Positions 36,397 to 44,965 of a stretch of DNA of 64,000 nt are shown here, piece by piece. The stretch spans positions 1 to 64,000 of the forward strand of contig CAJLIR010000004.1 in the NCBI GenBank assembly GCA_905206805.1, written 5' to 3'. The notes under the pieces were generated by a model that saw only the letters and a program-made list of their open reading frames with translations, was not told the origin of the DNA and searched no databases. The DNA comes from an uncultured Caryophanales bacterium (lineage in GTDB: Bacteria; Bacillota_I; Bacilli_A; RF39; UBA660). The position numbers and the translations under genes were made by a program. Each line of letters starts with the position of its first letter. Position 1 is the first letter of the stretch.

Positions 36397-38577
36397 CTAT
36401 TTTTTCTCTTCATATTTTTTCAATAATTTAATACGTTTTTTTATCGTTTCTATTTCTTCATCAAATTTTCTTTGCTCATCATACAATTTCTTATATTCAT
36501 CATACTTACTTTCAGAAATAATATCTGAATCTCTTCCACTTTGATTCATAGAATTAACATAATCACTATAACTACTATATGACTGTCCACCTTCAAAAGC
36601 ATTTACAACGCTTTCATAATTTTCTTCAGAAGAAAGTTTATTTGTCAAATCAGCTGTTGCCTTATCATACTCGTTTTGTGCTATTTTTTGTTCAGTTTCG
36701 AGTTCATTTAATTCAAATTTTATATCATCCTGCGACATAGAAGAAATTCCAGAGGATTTTTTTTCATAATCCTCAATATTTTCACGAATACTATTTTTTA
36801 CATCACCTGATTTATAAGTTCCTTTATTGTCATATAACTTCTTAACAGTTTTCGCACCAGCTGACAATCCACCAGTAACTATATTTCCAGGAACGCGAAG
36901 AAAATTTAAAGGAACATTACCAACGCTTTTCATAGTTGAATTAATAACTGAAGCTTTATTCAAAATACCTTTTGTATTAGACAAATTACTCTTAAAATTT
37001 TTCAAATTATTTTTTGCCGTACCAACGCTATCAACAGCAGCTTTCGCATTATCTTTAATATGTAGTGAATTTGATACAACACCACCTGCAACTGAAGCAC
37101 CTATTGCACCTGCTCCAACTGTAAATTTAACTGAATTTTTAATAATATCAAAGAAATTATCACCCTTTAAATTAAATAGTTGACTCAACAACTTAGGTAA
37201 TTGTAATACAAAAAGTAAGATACCAATTATCAAAAATATATTAACAAGTGGCGAATTGTTTTGTTCACTATTTAGTAACATTCTAAATAATACAACTGAA
37301 AAAAATACAATTGCCAAATGTATAAATAATTGCAAAAAAGTATTTATGCATTCCTTAAGCCAAGAATTAAATAACTTACTACTATTTATATCAATATAAG
37401 AAACTATAGGAACAGGCGCAAAAGTTTCTAAAAAGGATAATTTTATTGTCCTAATTGAAATATCAAAACAAATAACAATTAAAAGGAAAATAACAACTAA
37501 TGCAACAATTGGCGAAATTATAAAATTAAATGAAAATACAAATTCACCATCACCTTTAGTAGTAGAGCTTTTAGCATCACAACTACTTTTATTATAAAAA
37601 AACGGATCAACTTCTGTTGCAGTTACAATTGGTTCAGACAATATTGCTTCAACAGAATAATTTTCTCTGCCATAATTAATTAAATCATAAATATATCTTC
37701 CATCTCTTATTCCACAAAGCATTGTTAATGATTCTGGCTTTTTGTTATAAATATTCGACCAATCATTTATCATATTTAAAGTTTCAATTGAATAATTAAA
37801 ATTTTCAACTCCACCCTCATCATTATGAAATGAAACTAAATCCTTAATGTCCTCTTTATTAAACTTAATTATACCACCACAATCGTAACATAATTTTGTT
37901 CCATCCTTACAAGAATAATATACATCACGACTATCAGGATAATTTCCTTCCGAATCAGGATAACTATATGGAGCATAATACAAATAATAACCACATACAG
38001 GTACATCAATAGTTGAACCATCCTCAGAACAATAATCAAAATTTTTTGTTTGTTCCAAATTATCTTCTTCCGTAAAAATATTCGGGCATCCGTCAAAAAC
38101 TTTAGACAAAACACTATCCCTGTTATAATCAATAAAATTACTAAAAACTAAATAAGCTAATTGATCACCAGACTTTGATATATCAGTACTTGTTTCTTTA
38201 AGTCCAGAACCATTTCCCATAATGATTTTACCGATAACATTATCCCTAAGAATAACACCTTGTAATTCATAAGCTTTTTCAAAAATAACTGGAATAGTTG
38301 GAATCAAACAAAGAGAAACAACAATTCTCGTTAAAATTTTTCCAACTGATTGTTTTTTATCCGGATCAATAATGTAATTAATAATAATAAAAGCAAGTTT
38401 AAAAAGCATAAAAAGGCCCATTACAACGTAAACACGCTCAATAACAGCCTTAACTGTTTCATTAACAATTCTAACATCTGCAAGCATTATAATAAAGGAG
38501 AAAATTTTGCTAATCCAACTTGCAAGAACAATATCAATATTTGCAAATAAAGATCTAATACTAGATAATGCCCACAT
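36397..38577 (-). CDS. VirB6/TrbL-like polytopic membrane protein 2
   Basis: 726 residues, paralogue of the previous gene with the same plan: N-terminal helices (VIERVYVVMGLFMLFKLAFIIINYI; IDPDKKQSVGKILTRIVVSL), a larger Cys-rich extracellular loop (about 165-330, with CPNIF, CSEDG, VCGYYLYYAPYS, CKDGTKLCYDCGG), helices at about 350-470, QLPKLLSQLFNL, a Gly/Ala-rich stretch and a charged helical tail. Two VirB6-like proteins side by side suggest a heteromeric channel. A possible promoter precedes the second copy. Confidence 0.8.
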   Translation of the reverse strand: MWALSSIRSLFANIDIVLASWISKIFSFIIMLADVRIVNETVKAVIERVYVVMGLFMLFKLAFIIINYIIDPDKKQSVGKILTRIVVSLCLIPTIPVIFEKAYELQGVILRDNVIGKIIMGNGSGLKETSTDISKSGDQLAYLVFSNFIDYNRDSVLSKVFDGCPNIFTEEDNLEQTKNFDYCSEDGSTIDVPVCGYYLYYAPYSYPDSEGNYPDSRDVYYSCKDGTKLCYDCGGIIKFNKEDIKDLVSFHNDEGGVENFNYSIETLNMINDWSNIYNKKPESLTMLCGIRDGRYIYDLINYGRENYSVEAILSEPIVTATEVDPFFYNKSSCDAKSSTTKGDGEFVFSFNFIISPIVALVVIFLLIVICFDISIRTIKLSFLETFAPVPIVSYIDINSSKLFNSWLKECINTFLQLFIHLAIVFFSVVLFRMLLNSEQNNSPLVNIFLIIGILLFVLQLPKLLSQLFNLKGDNFFDIIKNSVKFTVGAGAIGASVAGGVVSNSLHIKDNAKAAVDSVGTAKNNLKNFKSNLSNTKGILNKASVINSTMKSVGNVPLNFLRVPGNIVTGGLSAGAKTVKKLYDNKGTYKSGDVKNSIRENIEDYEKKSSGISSMSQDDIKFELNELETEQKIAQNEYDKATADLTNKLSSEENYESVVNAFEGGQSYSSYSDYVNSMNQSGRDSDIISESKYDEYKKLYDEQRKFDEEIETIKKRIKLLKKYEEKK

Positions 38578-38602
38578 CCTATCACTCTTTTCCTTTTATA
38601 AA

Positions 38603-38998
38603 TTATTTATTACTATTTAAACACGTGCCACCATGAGAAACACCAGAAATATTCAAAATATATTCTAAGACAACTGGTAAAATAAACAAAATAACAATAC
38701 CAATTAACCTTTTAACAAATTTTGCAGCAGATTTTTTTAAAGCACCCTCTTCACCACTAGTTATCGCCTTAAAAAAATCAAGCATTCCTAAAACCAAACC
38801 AATAGCTAATGCTATCCATTTTACCATATCAAATAAATCCTTTACAAAAGCAACAATACTAGAACCAACCAATTCTTCGCAATTAGTTGCATTTGTAACA
38901 TTTTCAGAAGTAGTTGTGGTATCCAAAATAACACTAGCACTAACGCGACTCAAATTTAACAAAAATAAACTATAAATAAAAAATAACTTTTTTTTCAT
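38603..38998 (-). CDS. VirB2-like pilin with signal peptide
   Basis: 131 residues from MKKKLFF, chosen because TGGAGG precedes it. Unlike the other paralogues it has an ordinary signal peptide ending near SRVSA. Mature part: TNCEELVGSSIVAFVKDLFDMV, TM1 IALAIGLVLGMLDFFKAI, loop TSGEEGALKKSAAKFVKRLI, TM2 GIVILFILPVVLEYIL, then GTCLNSNK. Own promoter (39027-39055). Probably a secreted pilin subunit of the T4SS half. Confidence 0.75.
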   Translation of the reverse strand: MKKKLFFIYSLFLLNLSRVSASVILDTTTTSENVTNATNCEELVGSSIVAFVKDLFDMVKWIALAIGLVLGMLDFFKAITSGEEGALKKSAAKFVKRLIGIVILFILPVVLEYILNISGVSHGGTCLNSNK

Positions 38999-39026
38999 GA
39001 AAAAACCTCCAGTTTTACATAAGAAA

Positions 39027-39055
39027 ATTATATCATATCCTTTAAAATAAAACAA
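39027..39055 (-). promoter_or_regulatory. Promoter of the signal-peptide pilin gene
   Basis: TTGTTT (39050-39055), 17 bp, TATAAT (39027-39032), 29 bases upstream of the ATG. Confidence 0.7.
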
Positions 39056-39069
39056 TAAATTAAAAAGCA

Positions 39070-39093
39070 AAAAAAAAGGAAATAAAAATTTCC
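39070..39093 (-). terminator. Terminator after the second VirB2-like gene
   Basis: GGAAAT-TTTT-ATTTCC hairpin (39078-39093) followed on the minus strand by nine T. It closes the transcript of 39116-39475 inside the operon. Confidence 0.8.
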
Positions 39094-39115
39094 AGTTTTA
39101 TTTAATTAATTTTTC

Positions 39116-39475
39116 TTAGCTATTTATTTTTACTGGCACACCATTACATTTGCCATTTACAAAACATTCAAAACATCCCCAGTTTTTTTCATTAGTGCCT
39201 CCAACAATTCCAACAACAAATTGAACTAATGAAATAACAAAGAAAACTATTGCAGCAAGAATAATTCTTTTAATCAATAAACCTTGACTTTTCTTAATAT
39301 CATCTTCTTTTTGTTGTGTAACTGCCTTTCCTAAATCAATTAATCCAAATAAAACAACCAAAATAGGTACAAATATTTTTATCAAACCAATAATTGTAGA
39401 AACCGCAGCAGGTAGTGCACTATCTACATTTATACTACCACATGATACATTTTCCAATATTTCTATAAATTCCAT
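39116..39475 (-). CDS. VirB2-like pilin-fold protein, own transcription unit
   Basis: 119 residues: EILENVSCGSINVDSALPA, TM1 IKIFVPILVVLFGLIDLGKAV, loop TQQKEDDIKKSQGLLIKRII, TM2 LAAIVFFVISLVQFVVGIVGG, then CFECFVNGKC. Strong TAGGAGG site. Promoter at 39496-39524 and terminator at 39070-39093 isolate it as a monocistron, as expected for an abundantly made pilus subunit. Confidence 0.75.
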   Translation of the reverse strand: MEFIEILENVSCGSINVDSALPAAVSTIIGLIKIFVPILVVLFGLIDLGKAVTQQKEDDIKKSQGLLIKRIILAAIVFFVISLVQFVVGIVGGTNEKNWGCFECFVNGKCNGVPVKINS

Positions 39476-39495
39476 AATAATTCCTCCTACGACAT

Positions 39496-39524
39496 ATATT
39501 ACCTTAAATTATATTAAAAGTCAA
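39496..39524 (-). promoter_or_regulatory. Promoter of the VirB2-like monocistron
   Basis: TTGACT (39519-39524), 17 bp, TAATAT (39496-39501), then TAGGAGGAATTATT before the ATG. Confidence 0.75.
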
Positions 39525-39533
39525 CACTAACTA

Positions 39534-40535
39534 TCAAAACAACCCCAATATTTTATTCTTTTTCGACATTTCTTCATCAATATCAACCTCAAAACCTAAT
39601 TTTAATAAAAATCTGCTCAATGCATGAATATTTCTTTCACGATCATCCAAAGGTGGCAAATTATAATAAACTTTTGATTTTGACTCATATTCAAACTCTA
39701 ATATATCTTTCGAACTTAACAAACTCTTATTCAATATTAATTTTTTATCTTCTTTCTTTATTTTTGCAAAGGCATTTCTATCAAGCATCATAAGTTTATT
39801 AAGTTTAATAATTGATGGTTCAACCAAACATAAAACCTCATTACACAAACTTTCGGCTTGTTTACTTGAATTGATATCAACTAAAACAATATCTTTATCA
39901 CTATATTTAACAATAACATTTCCGATTTCATTACTTGTTGTATTAATCATATCTTTATCATTAAAGTAAATAAAATCACGTTTATCAACCTCTATTGCTT
40001 CAACAGAGTAATGCTTTGACAATATTTTTTTCATCATATAAATCAAAGTTGAAGCACCAGCTTGTTTTGTAATATTTTTTACACCAACAACCATAGTACC
40101 TCTTCCTCTTGTATAACTTTCAGAAGGAGTAACATTTTCATCATTTTTTTCAACTTCAAGTTGATGAATATGTGCAACATCACGATATGTATTTGGATGA
40201 TTATACAAATACATGATACCTTCAGCGTTTTTAGTAAAATTATAAATTCCCATTGAAATCAATTTAGATAAATATTCAGTAGATGAACTTTCTATTGAAT
40301 CATCTAAAAGCAATATTACTTTTTCCATATCTAAAGCAATGGAAAGTTTTTGTAAATTTTTAATATCTTTATAATTTTTTATAGCAGTTATATCTAAAAT
40401 CATACGTTGAAAATAAAAGTTTTGAAAAGTAGATATAATTTCCTCTGCATCAAATTCACCATTCAAAGATTTAATAATATCAATGTCCAAATTTTGCAAC
40501 ATTGCATTATACTTATTTGCTATAATAACATTCAT
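39534..40535 (-). CDS. TadZ/CpaE-like atypical ATPase
   Basis: 333 residues. N-terminal receiver-like half (about 1-115, FYFQRMILDITAIKNY, KVILLLDDSIESSS), then a MinD/ParA-type half: MVVGVKNITKQAGASTLIYMM in the place of the Walker A, AIEVDKRDFIYFND and DIVLVDINSS. The P-loop Lys residues are lost, as is known for some TadZ proteins, so ATP hydrolysis is doubtful. TadZ marks the site of Tad pilus assembly. Lies directly downstream of the pilin-like genes and upstream of the T4SS half. Confidence 0.75.
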   Translation of the reverse strand: MNVIIANKYNAMLQNLDIDIIKSLNGEFDAEEIISTFQNFYFQRMILDITAIKNYKDIKNLQKLSIALDMEKVILLLDDSIESSSTEYLSKLISMGIYNFTKNAEGIMYLYNHPNTYRDVAHIHQLEVEKNDENVTPSESYTRGRGTMVVGVKNITKQAGASTLIYMMKKILSKHYSVEAIEVDKRDFIYFNDKDMINTTSNEIGNVIVKYSDKDIVLVDINSSKQAESLCNEVLCLVEPSIIKLNKLMMLDRNAFAKIKKEDKKLILNKSLLSSKDILEFEYESKSKVYYNLPPLDDRERNIHALSRFLLKLGFEVDIDEEMSKKNKILGLF

Positions 40536-40557
40536 TTTATCACCTTTCTATCCATTA

Positions 40558-41022
40558 CTATTTATCAGTTAAACTATAAATTGTTCTAGTTTCTCCAGAT
40601 ATAGGAAACTTTAAAGTATTACCAATTATAGGAATATCAAAATACATATAAGTTACAATTCTATAAAAAGGACCTCTGCTAGTTTCGTATTTATATATAC
40701 AATAATCATAATAAGAATGTAATGTAATTAAACTACTTCCATCATTTAAATCCTTGCAGCTTGTACTGAATTGATTTAAATTATTATTAATGCGATACCC
40801 AACATCACTTAATAAGGTATTAACATTACTTGTAAATTCTTCATTTTCACTAAAATCAATATTAGGATTTGATTCAGCATATGTTTGAACGTAATTAACT
40901 AAGCTATTTTTAATTTTACTAGCTCTAGAATAATTAATGGCATACATTAAAATAAGCATTGTTAGAAAAGCAAATGTTATAAAAATTCCAAGTACAAATG
41001 CATTACCAATCGATTCTTTCAT
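40558..41022 (-). CDS. TadE/F-like minor pilin 1
   Basis: 154 residues. Begins MKESIGNAF followed by one hydrophobic helix (about 9-28) and an exocellular domain with two Cys (CKDLND, YDYCIYKYE) and a closing PISGETRTIYSL segment. The pattern of short polar start, one helix and beta-rich tail fits a TadE/TadF-type pseudopilin. TGGAGG site. Shares its ending with the next gene (VYGKTRKIFEF). Confidence 0.65.
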   Translation of the reverse strand: MKESIGNAFVLGIFITFAFLTMLILMYAINYSRASKIKNSLVNYVQTYAESNPNIDFSENEEFTSNVNTLLSDVGYRINNNLNQFSTSCKDLNDGSSLITLHSYYDYCIYKYETSRGPFYRIVTYMYFDIPIIGNTLKFPISGETRTIYSLTDK

Positions 41023-41034
41023 AACGCACCTCCA

Positions 41035-41823
41035 TTAATTTGTTTTAATACAATTTCCATTAGTCAAGTAATAAGCTAATTCACTAGAAACATATTTATC
41101 ATATTTAATCTTGAATCTACAAACTGTATAATTAGATACAGTTGAAGAACCTGAACTAACTATATTATAATTGCCAGACGTAATTTCCTCACTACTACCA
41201 TCTGAACCAATTCTTTTAACAACCAAATAATTACTCAAATCTGTTGTAGAAATAGTTGTTGAAAAAACTGGAATCTTATCAATTTTACTTTTATGTTCAG
41301 TATAATTAGAACCAGAATATGATGCAGAAATAGAATAAGTTGTTCCAGAAATAATTGGAGCATTATCCTTTGAAAATTCAAATATTTTTCTTGTTTTTCC
41401 ATAAACAGGAATTCTAAAAAAATCACCAAAAACGGGTAAATCAATATAAATATATGATATAACACCATACTCAAAATATCTGTCTTTCCATTCAGAAGTA
41501 TCTACACCATTTTTATAAATACAAAACTCATAATTTGGATTGTAATTTCTTTCAGAATTGTTATACAAAGCAACGCCTTTTCTAACATTGGTGCAATTAT
41601 TTATACCAGGTTTCATATCATATCCAATTGATAAAAGTTGTGCATCAATTTCAGTAGCACTTTTTTCATTATAACCTTCATACTTTTCAATAGCATTTAT
41701 AATTCTATTATTAACTTTAAAGGCTTTGGAGTAACTCATGGTTCCAGCTAAGACAGCAAAAGTCACAACTATAAAAACAATTATAATATTATATAAAGCA
41801 ACGCTACCAATACTTTCTCTCAT
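41035..41823 (-). CDS. TadE/F-like minor pilin 2
   Basis: 262 residues, larger paralogue of the previous gene: MRESIGSVALYN, one helix (about 10-30), ALYNNSERNYNPNYEFCIYKNG, YIYIDLPVFGDFFRIPVYGKTRKIFEF, then an extra C-terminal Ser/Thr-rich domain of about 100 residues (GTTYSISASYSGSNY). Cys are paired with those of the shorter protein. The extra domain suggests a tip-exposed role. Confidence 0.65.
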   Translation of the reverse strand: MRESIGSVALYNIIIVFIVVTFAVLAGTMSYSKAFKVNNRIINAIEKYEGYNEKSATEIDAQLLSIGYDMKPGINNCTNVRKGVALYNNSERNYNPNYEFCIYKNGVDTSEWKDRYFEYGVISYIYIDLPVFGDFFRIPVYGKTRKIFEFSKDNAPIISGTTYSISASYSGSNYTEHKSKIDKIPVFSTTISTTDLSNYLVVKRIGSDGSSEEITSGNYNIVSSGSSTVSNYTVCRFKIKYDKYVSSELAYYLTNGNCIKTN

Positions 41824-41842
41824 GAGTTACCCTCTTTCTAAA

Positions 41843-42067
41843 TTACTTACAAGAACCATTTTCAGCCAATTCTGTTAACTTTTTAGTCGAACCATCACCC
41901 AAAACACAGTCAGAGCCTTTAACATATCCACCTGCATCAGTACAACAAGCTCTATTTGCTGTTGATTTCATTAAACTATTAACAAGTGGTGTAACAACAG
42001 CCACAACAACACCAATTAAAATAATTGCAACAACTGTTAAATTTGCCTCTCCAGCAGCTTCTTTCAT
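41843..42067 (-). CDS. Small Flp-like pilin candidate
   Basis: 74 residues: MKEAAGEANLTVVAIILIGVVV..., one strongly hydrophobic helix (9-30) and a short tail with three Cys (RACCTDAGG, DCVLGD, GSCK). Size and shape match Flp major pilins of Tad systems, but the G-x4-E processing motif is not clear. It has its own extended -10 promoter and an AAAGGTGGTGATAAA site, the strongest in the locus. Likely the abundant subunit of the Tad half. Confidence 0.65.
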   Translation of the reverse strand: MKEAAGEANLTVVAIILIGVVVAVVTPLVNSLMKSTANRACCTDAGGYVKGSDCVLGDGSTKKLTELAENGSCK

Positions 42068-42103
42068 TTTATCACCACCTTTATATTATATATTTCCATT
42101 TAT

Positions 42104-42112
42104 ATTATAACA
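42104..42112 (-). promoter_or_regulatory. Extended -10 promoter of the Flp-like pilin
   Basis: TG-T-TATAAT (-10 at 42104-42109) about 40 bases upstream of the pilin ATG. No strong -35 box at the ideal distance. Confidence 0.55.
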
Positions 42113-42137
42113 TATTTTATTATAAACAAACATTTTT

Positions 42138-42920
42138 TTAGAAATTCATCAACATCATCATAGCAAATAGCATTAACAATAAGATACCTCCACCTGTTGC
42201 AAACAACATTTGCATAGTTTTGTTTTCCATATGATCCAAACGATCTTTATACTTTTGTTCCCTCGATTTATTTTGCAAGGCAGAAACACTCTTAGAAAAC
42301 ATAATTAACTGTTCATGTTTATTTTCTTGCGATCCTAAACCCAAACGATATAAAAGTCTCATCATTCGCATTGAATCCCTTACAGGATATTCCTTAGCAA
42401 AATCCATATATGGATCAACAGAAGCATCACCCTCCTCGATCCTTGCAACCAATTTTTCAAGACCTGGTTTAAACATTTCAGGGGCAGTTTCAATACTTCT
42501 AGCTAAAGCTACAGGAACAGTATAATGTTGAATTAAAATTTCAAGACCTTTTAAATAATAAGGCAACATTAAATTAATTTTATACAAATTATTTTTATAA
42601 AATTTTTTAAGTTGTGTGTAAGGCATTTTATATACTACAAATCCAACAATTATTGCAGCAATAAAATAAACAAATGACATTTTTGACAAGAATAGAAATA
42701 CAACAAATAAAATTGTAATCATTCCGTTTCTTATTCTTTGACTGAATAACTTTTCAATATCAACATCATTTCCATATTTTAAATTAAGTAAAAACTTATA
42801 ATCATCTTCCATTAAAAATCTGAAATATGGTTCTGAATCAGTTACAAATTTTTTGGTATCAATTTTATGATTATATTCTAATATAAATAAAATTATAATT
42901 GCTATAAATATAAAGTTCAT
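42138..42920 (-). CDS. TadC-like T2SSF membrane protein
   Basis: 260 residues. Helices at about 2-15, 72-105 and 235-258, with a cytoplasmic T2SSF domain: LMLPYYLKGLEILIQHYTVPVALARSI, MFKPGLEKLVARIEEGDASVDPY. Platform protein of Tad pilus assembly. Its ATG overlaps the stop of tadB by one base, and the pair is translationally coupled. Length is that of TadC. Confidence 0.8.
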   Translation of the reverse strand: MNFIFIAIIILFILEYNHKIDTKKFVTDSEPYFRFLMEDDYKFLLNLKYGNDVDIEKLFSQRIRNGMITILFVVFLFLSKMSFVYFIAAIIVGFVVYKMPYTQLKKFYKNNLYKINLMLPYYLKGLEILIQHYTVPVALARSIETAPEMFKPGLEKLVARIEEGDASVDPYMDFAKEYPVRDSMRMMRLLYRLGLGSQENKHEQLIMFSKSVSALQNKSREQKYKDRLDHMENKTMQMLFATGGGILLLMLFAMMMLMNF

Positions 42921-43822
42921 TACTCAGCACCTACATTCTCATTATAATATTTTTCTCCACTAAGTAGAAAAAAGGAATTTATAATTATAATAGCGTGCAG
43001 TAATAGTTGAACTAAAATGTTATCAAGCATTTTTATATAAGAACTTACTCCAAGCATAAACTGAACCATCATAACTAATAAATATAAAATAATACCAAAT
43101 TGTAAAAATTTTTTATGGAACTGTGCTCTATCCATTCTATCACGATATACATTTTCAACAAGCATATCAATATCAAGTGACATATTTTCTAAAGCTTCGC
43201 CAGAATCCTTACTACCTTCGTTTGTAATTTGCAAAAATAATTGATGCATATTTTTTACAGCATAATAATCATACTTTTCATTCATATATGCTAAAGATTG
43301 ATCAATTGTACCATTTTCATAAGCCATACTAACCATTAATTCGACATCTGTTTTAACTGGATCTTCAAGTGTTCCAGATTGTAAAACACCTTCAAGTGAT
43401 TTAACAAATGATTGTGTTACAGCAAACTCCATTATTGTATTTGTTGTATAAACTTGAACTTGTTCAAATATAAACTCACTATATACTCTTTTACAACGCA
43501 AATAGGTCAAATAAGGAATAATTGATATAGCCAATAAAGCATAAATTATAGAAACAATAATACTATAAAAATACAAATATGATACTAAAAAACCAAATAT
43601 TGCAAATGTAACAATTTGAATTGTATATTGTTTTTTCGTATACTCTTGTCCTAATTCTTTTACTTTTTCTCTAACAACTTTAAAAGAATAAGGTGCAAAT
43701 TTATCATATATGCCGCCAATTTGTTTTGTAATATATTTATAAACATTCGCACCAGCATTACGTCTATAAATAATAATAAATATTAATATTGCAGCAATAA
43801 TTATAAACATTAATATACTCAT
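42920..43822 (-). CDS. TadB-like T2SSF membrane protein
   Basis: 300 residues. Helices at about 3-18, 70-105 and 240-290; T2SSF pattern EQVQVYTTNTIMEFAVTQSFVKSLEGVLQ, NGTIDQSLAYMNEKYDYYAVK, GSKDSGEALENMSLDIDMLVENVYRDR. Partner of TadC in the inner-membrane platform powered by CpaF. GAAGGAGG site, 13 bp after cpaF. Confidence 0.8.
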   Translation of the reverse strand: MSILMFIIIAAILIFIIIYRRNAGANVYKYITKQIGGIYDKFAPYSFKVVREKVKELGQEYTKKQYTIQIVTFAIFGFLVSYLYFYSIIVSIIYALLAISIIPYLTYLRCKRVYSEFIFEQVQVYTTNTIMEFAVTQSFVKSLEGVLQSGTLEDPVKTDVELMVSMAYENGTIDQSLAYMNEKYDYYAVKNMHQLFLQITNEGSKDSGEALENMSLDIDMLVENVYRDRMDRAQFHKKFLQFGIILYLLVMMVQFMLGVSSYIKMLDNILVQLLLHAIIIINSFFLLSGEKYYNENVGAE

Positions 43823-43835
43823 TTTGCCCCTCCTT

Positions 43836-44963
43836 TTATACTTCTAACATTTCAACATCTGTTGAAACATTTTGATTAGAATTATTCTGGGTTGAAATTA
43901 TTTGTTCTCCAGGTTTAATAATATCTTTATTTAACATAATTCCTTGTGCATCTAAATAATCAAGTAAATATTGACTCGGACTATTTCTAATAACTTTACC
44001 ATCAGTATTTTTTCTATAAATTGTATTATATTCAGGCTTATTATCTTTAGTTACATAAAATTCGGTAACTTCTGCAATTTCACGTACAAATCTTCTTGTA
44101 ACTTTGTCTTGATATCCACGGATATATACACCTAGTTGTATATAACGATAAATAGAAGCTAAAAATTGCTCAATATCTTGATTAGTTTCAAGTAAACTAT
44201 ACATACGATTAGGAATAGAGGAAGCCTTATCAGCATGAATTGTTGATAAAATGTAATGACCCGACGAAATCGAATTTCTAACAGCCATAACCGCTTCAGC
44301 ACTACGAACTTCCGATAATAAAATCCATTTAGGATTCTGACGCATACAAGTTACCAATACATCAGAATACGATGCAATATTATTTGTTTTCATAGCAACT
44401 ATATCACGATGAGGAAAAATTCGATCAAGATGTAATTCAAGAGTATCTTCTATTGTAATTATTTTTTCATTTTCACGAGTTTTTGAAGCTAAATATTTAA
44501 CAAATTCGGTTTTACCAGAGCCAGTCTCACCGCAAACAATTATATTACAGTGACCTAATACACACTGTTCCAAAAAATCATGAATATCTAAAGTAATGTA
44601 ATTTTCCCTTAAAATTTTTTCTTTCTCTAATCTTATCTTCGCAGGAGTTTTACGTATAACAACTGCAATTCCATTTTTTGCTATAGAATCATGAACAAAA
44701 TTCATACGAAGTTCAGCACTTTCAGCGTCCAAAAATGGATGAGCCATATTAAAAGTCTTTCCCATAGCATTTGAACACTGAAACGCTAACTTTTCCATAA
44801 ATGAATTATTAATTGCAGGATTTTCAACCCTATAAATACCTTTAGACAAAGTTTTTAACCAAATTTGTCCACCGTTACTATATGATACATCGGTTATATC
44901 ATCAGTAATTAAATACTCCTTTAGTGGTCCAAAATCAATCGCATTAAAAACATTATCATTCAT
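43836..44963 (-). CDS. cpaF: CpaF/TadA secretion ATPase (VirB11 superfamily)
   Basis: 375 residues. Walker A IIVCGETGSGKTEFVKYLAS, Asp box ITIEDTLELHLDR, His box and arm LRQNPKWILLSEVRSAEAVMAV, and SGHYILSTIHADKASSIPNRM. The N-terminal NTD has LITDDITDVSYSNGGQIWL. Powers Tad pilus polymerisation; its superfamily also contains VirB11, the only such ATPase in this window, so it may serve the T4SS half too. The Ser/Gln/Asn-rich tail of about 40 residues is extra. Confidence 0.93.
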   Translation of the reverse strand: MNDNVFNAIDFGPLKEYLITDDITDVSYSNGGQIWLKTLSKGIYRVENPAINNSFMEKLAFQCSNAMGKTFNMAHPFLDAESAELRMNFVHDSIAKNGIAVVIRKTPAKIRLEKEKILRENYITLDIHDFLEQCVLGHCNIIVCGETGSGKTEFVKYLASKTRENEKIITIEDTLELHLDRIFPHRDIVAMKTNNIASYSDVLVTCMRQNPKWILLSEVRSAEAVMAVRNSISSGHYILSTIHADKASSIPNRMYSLLETNQDIEQFLASIYRYIQLGVYIRGYQDKVTRRFVREIAEVTEFYVTKDNKPEYNTIYRKNTDGKVIRNSPSQYLLDYLDAQGIMLNKDIIKPGEQIISTQNNSNQNVSTDVEMLEV

Positions 44964-44965
44964 AA

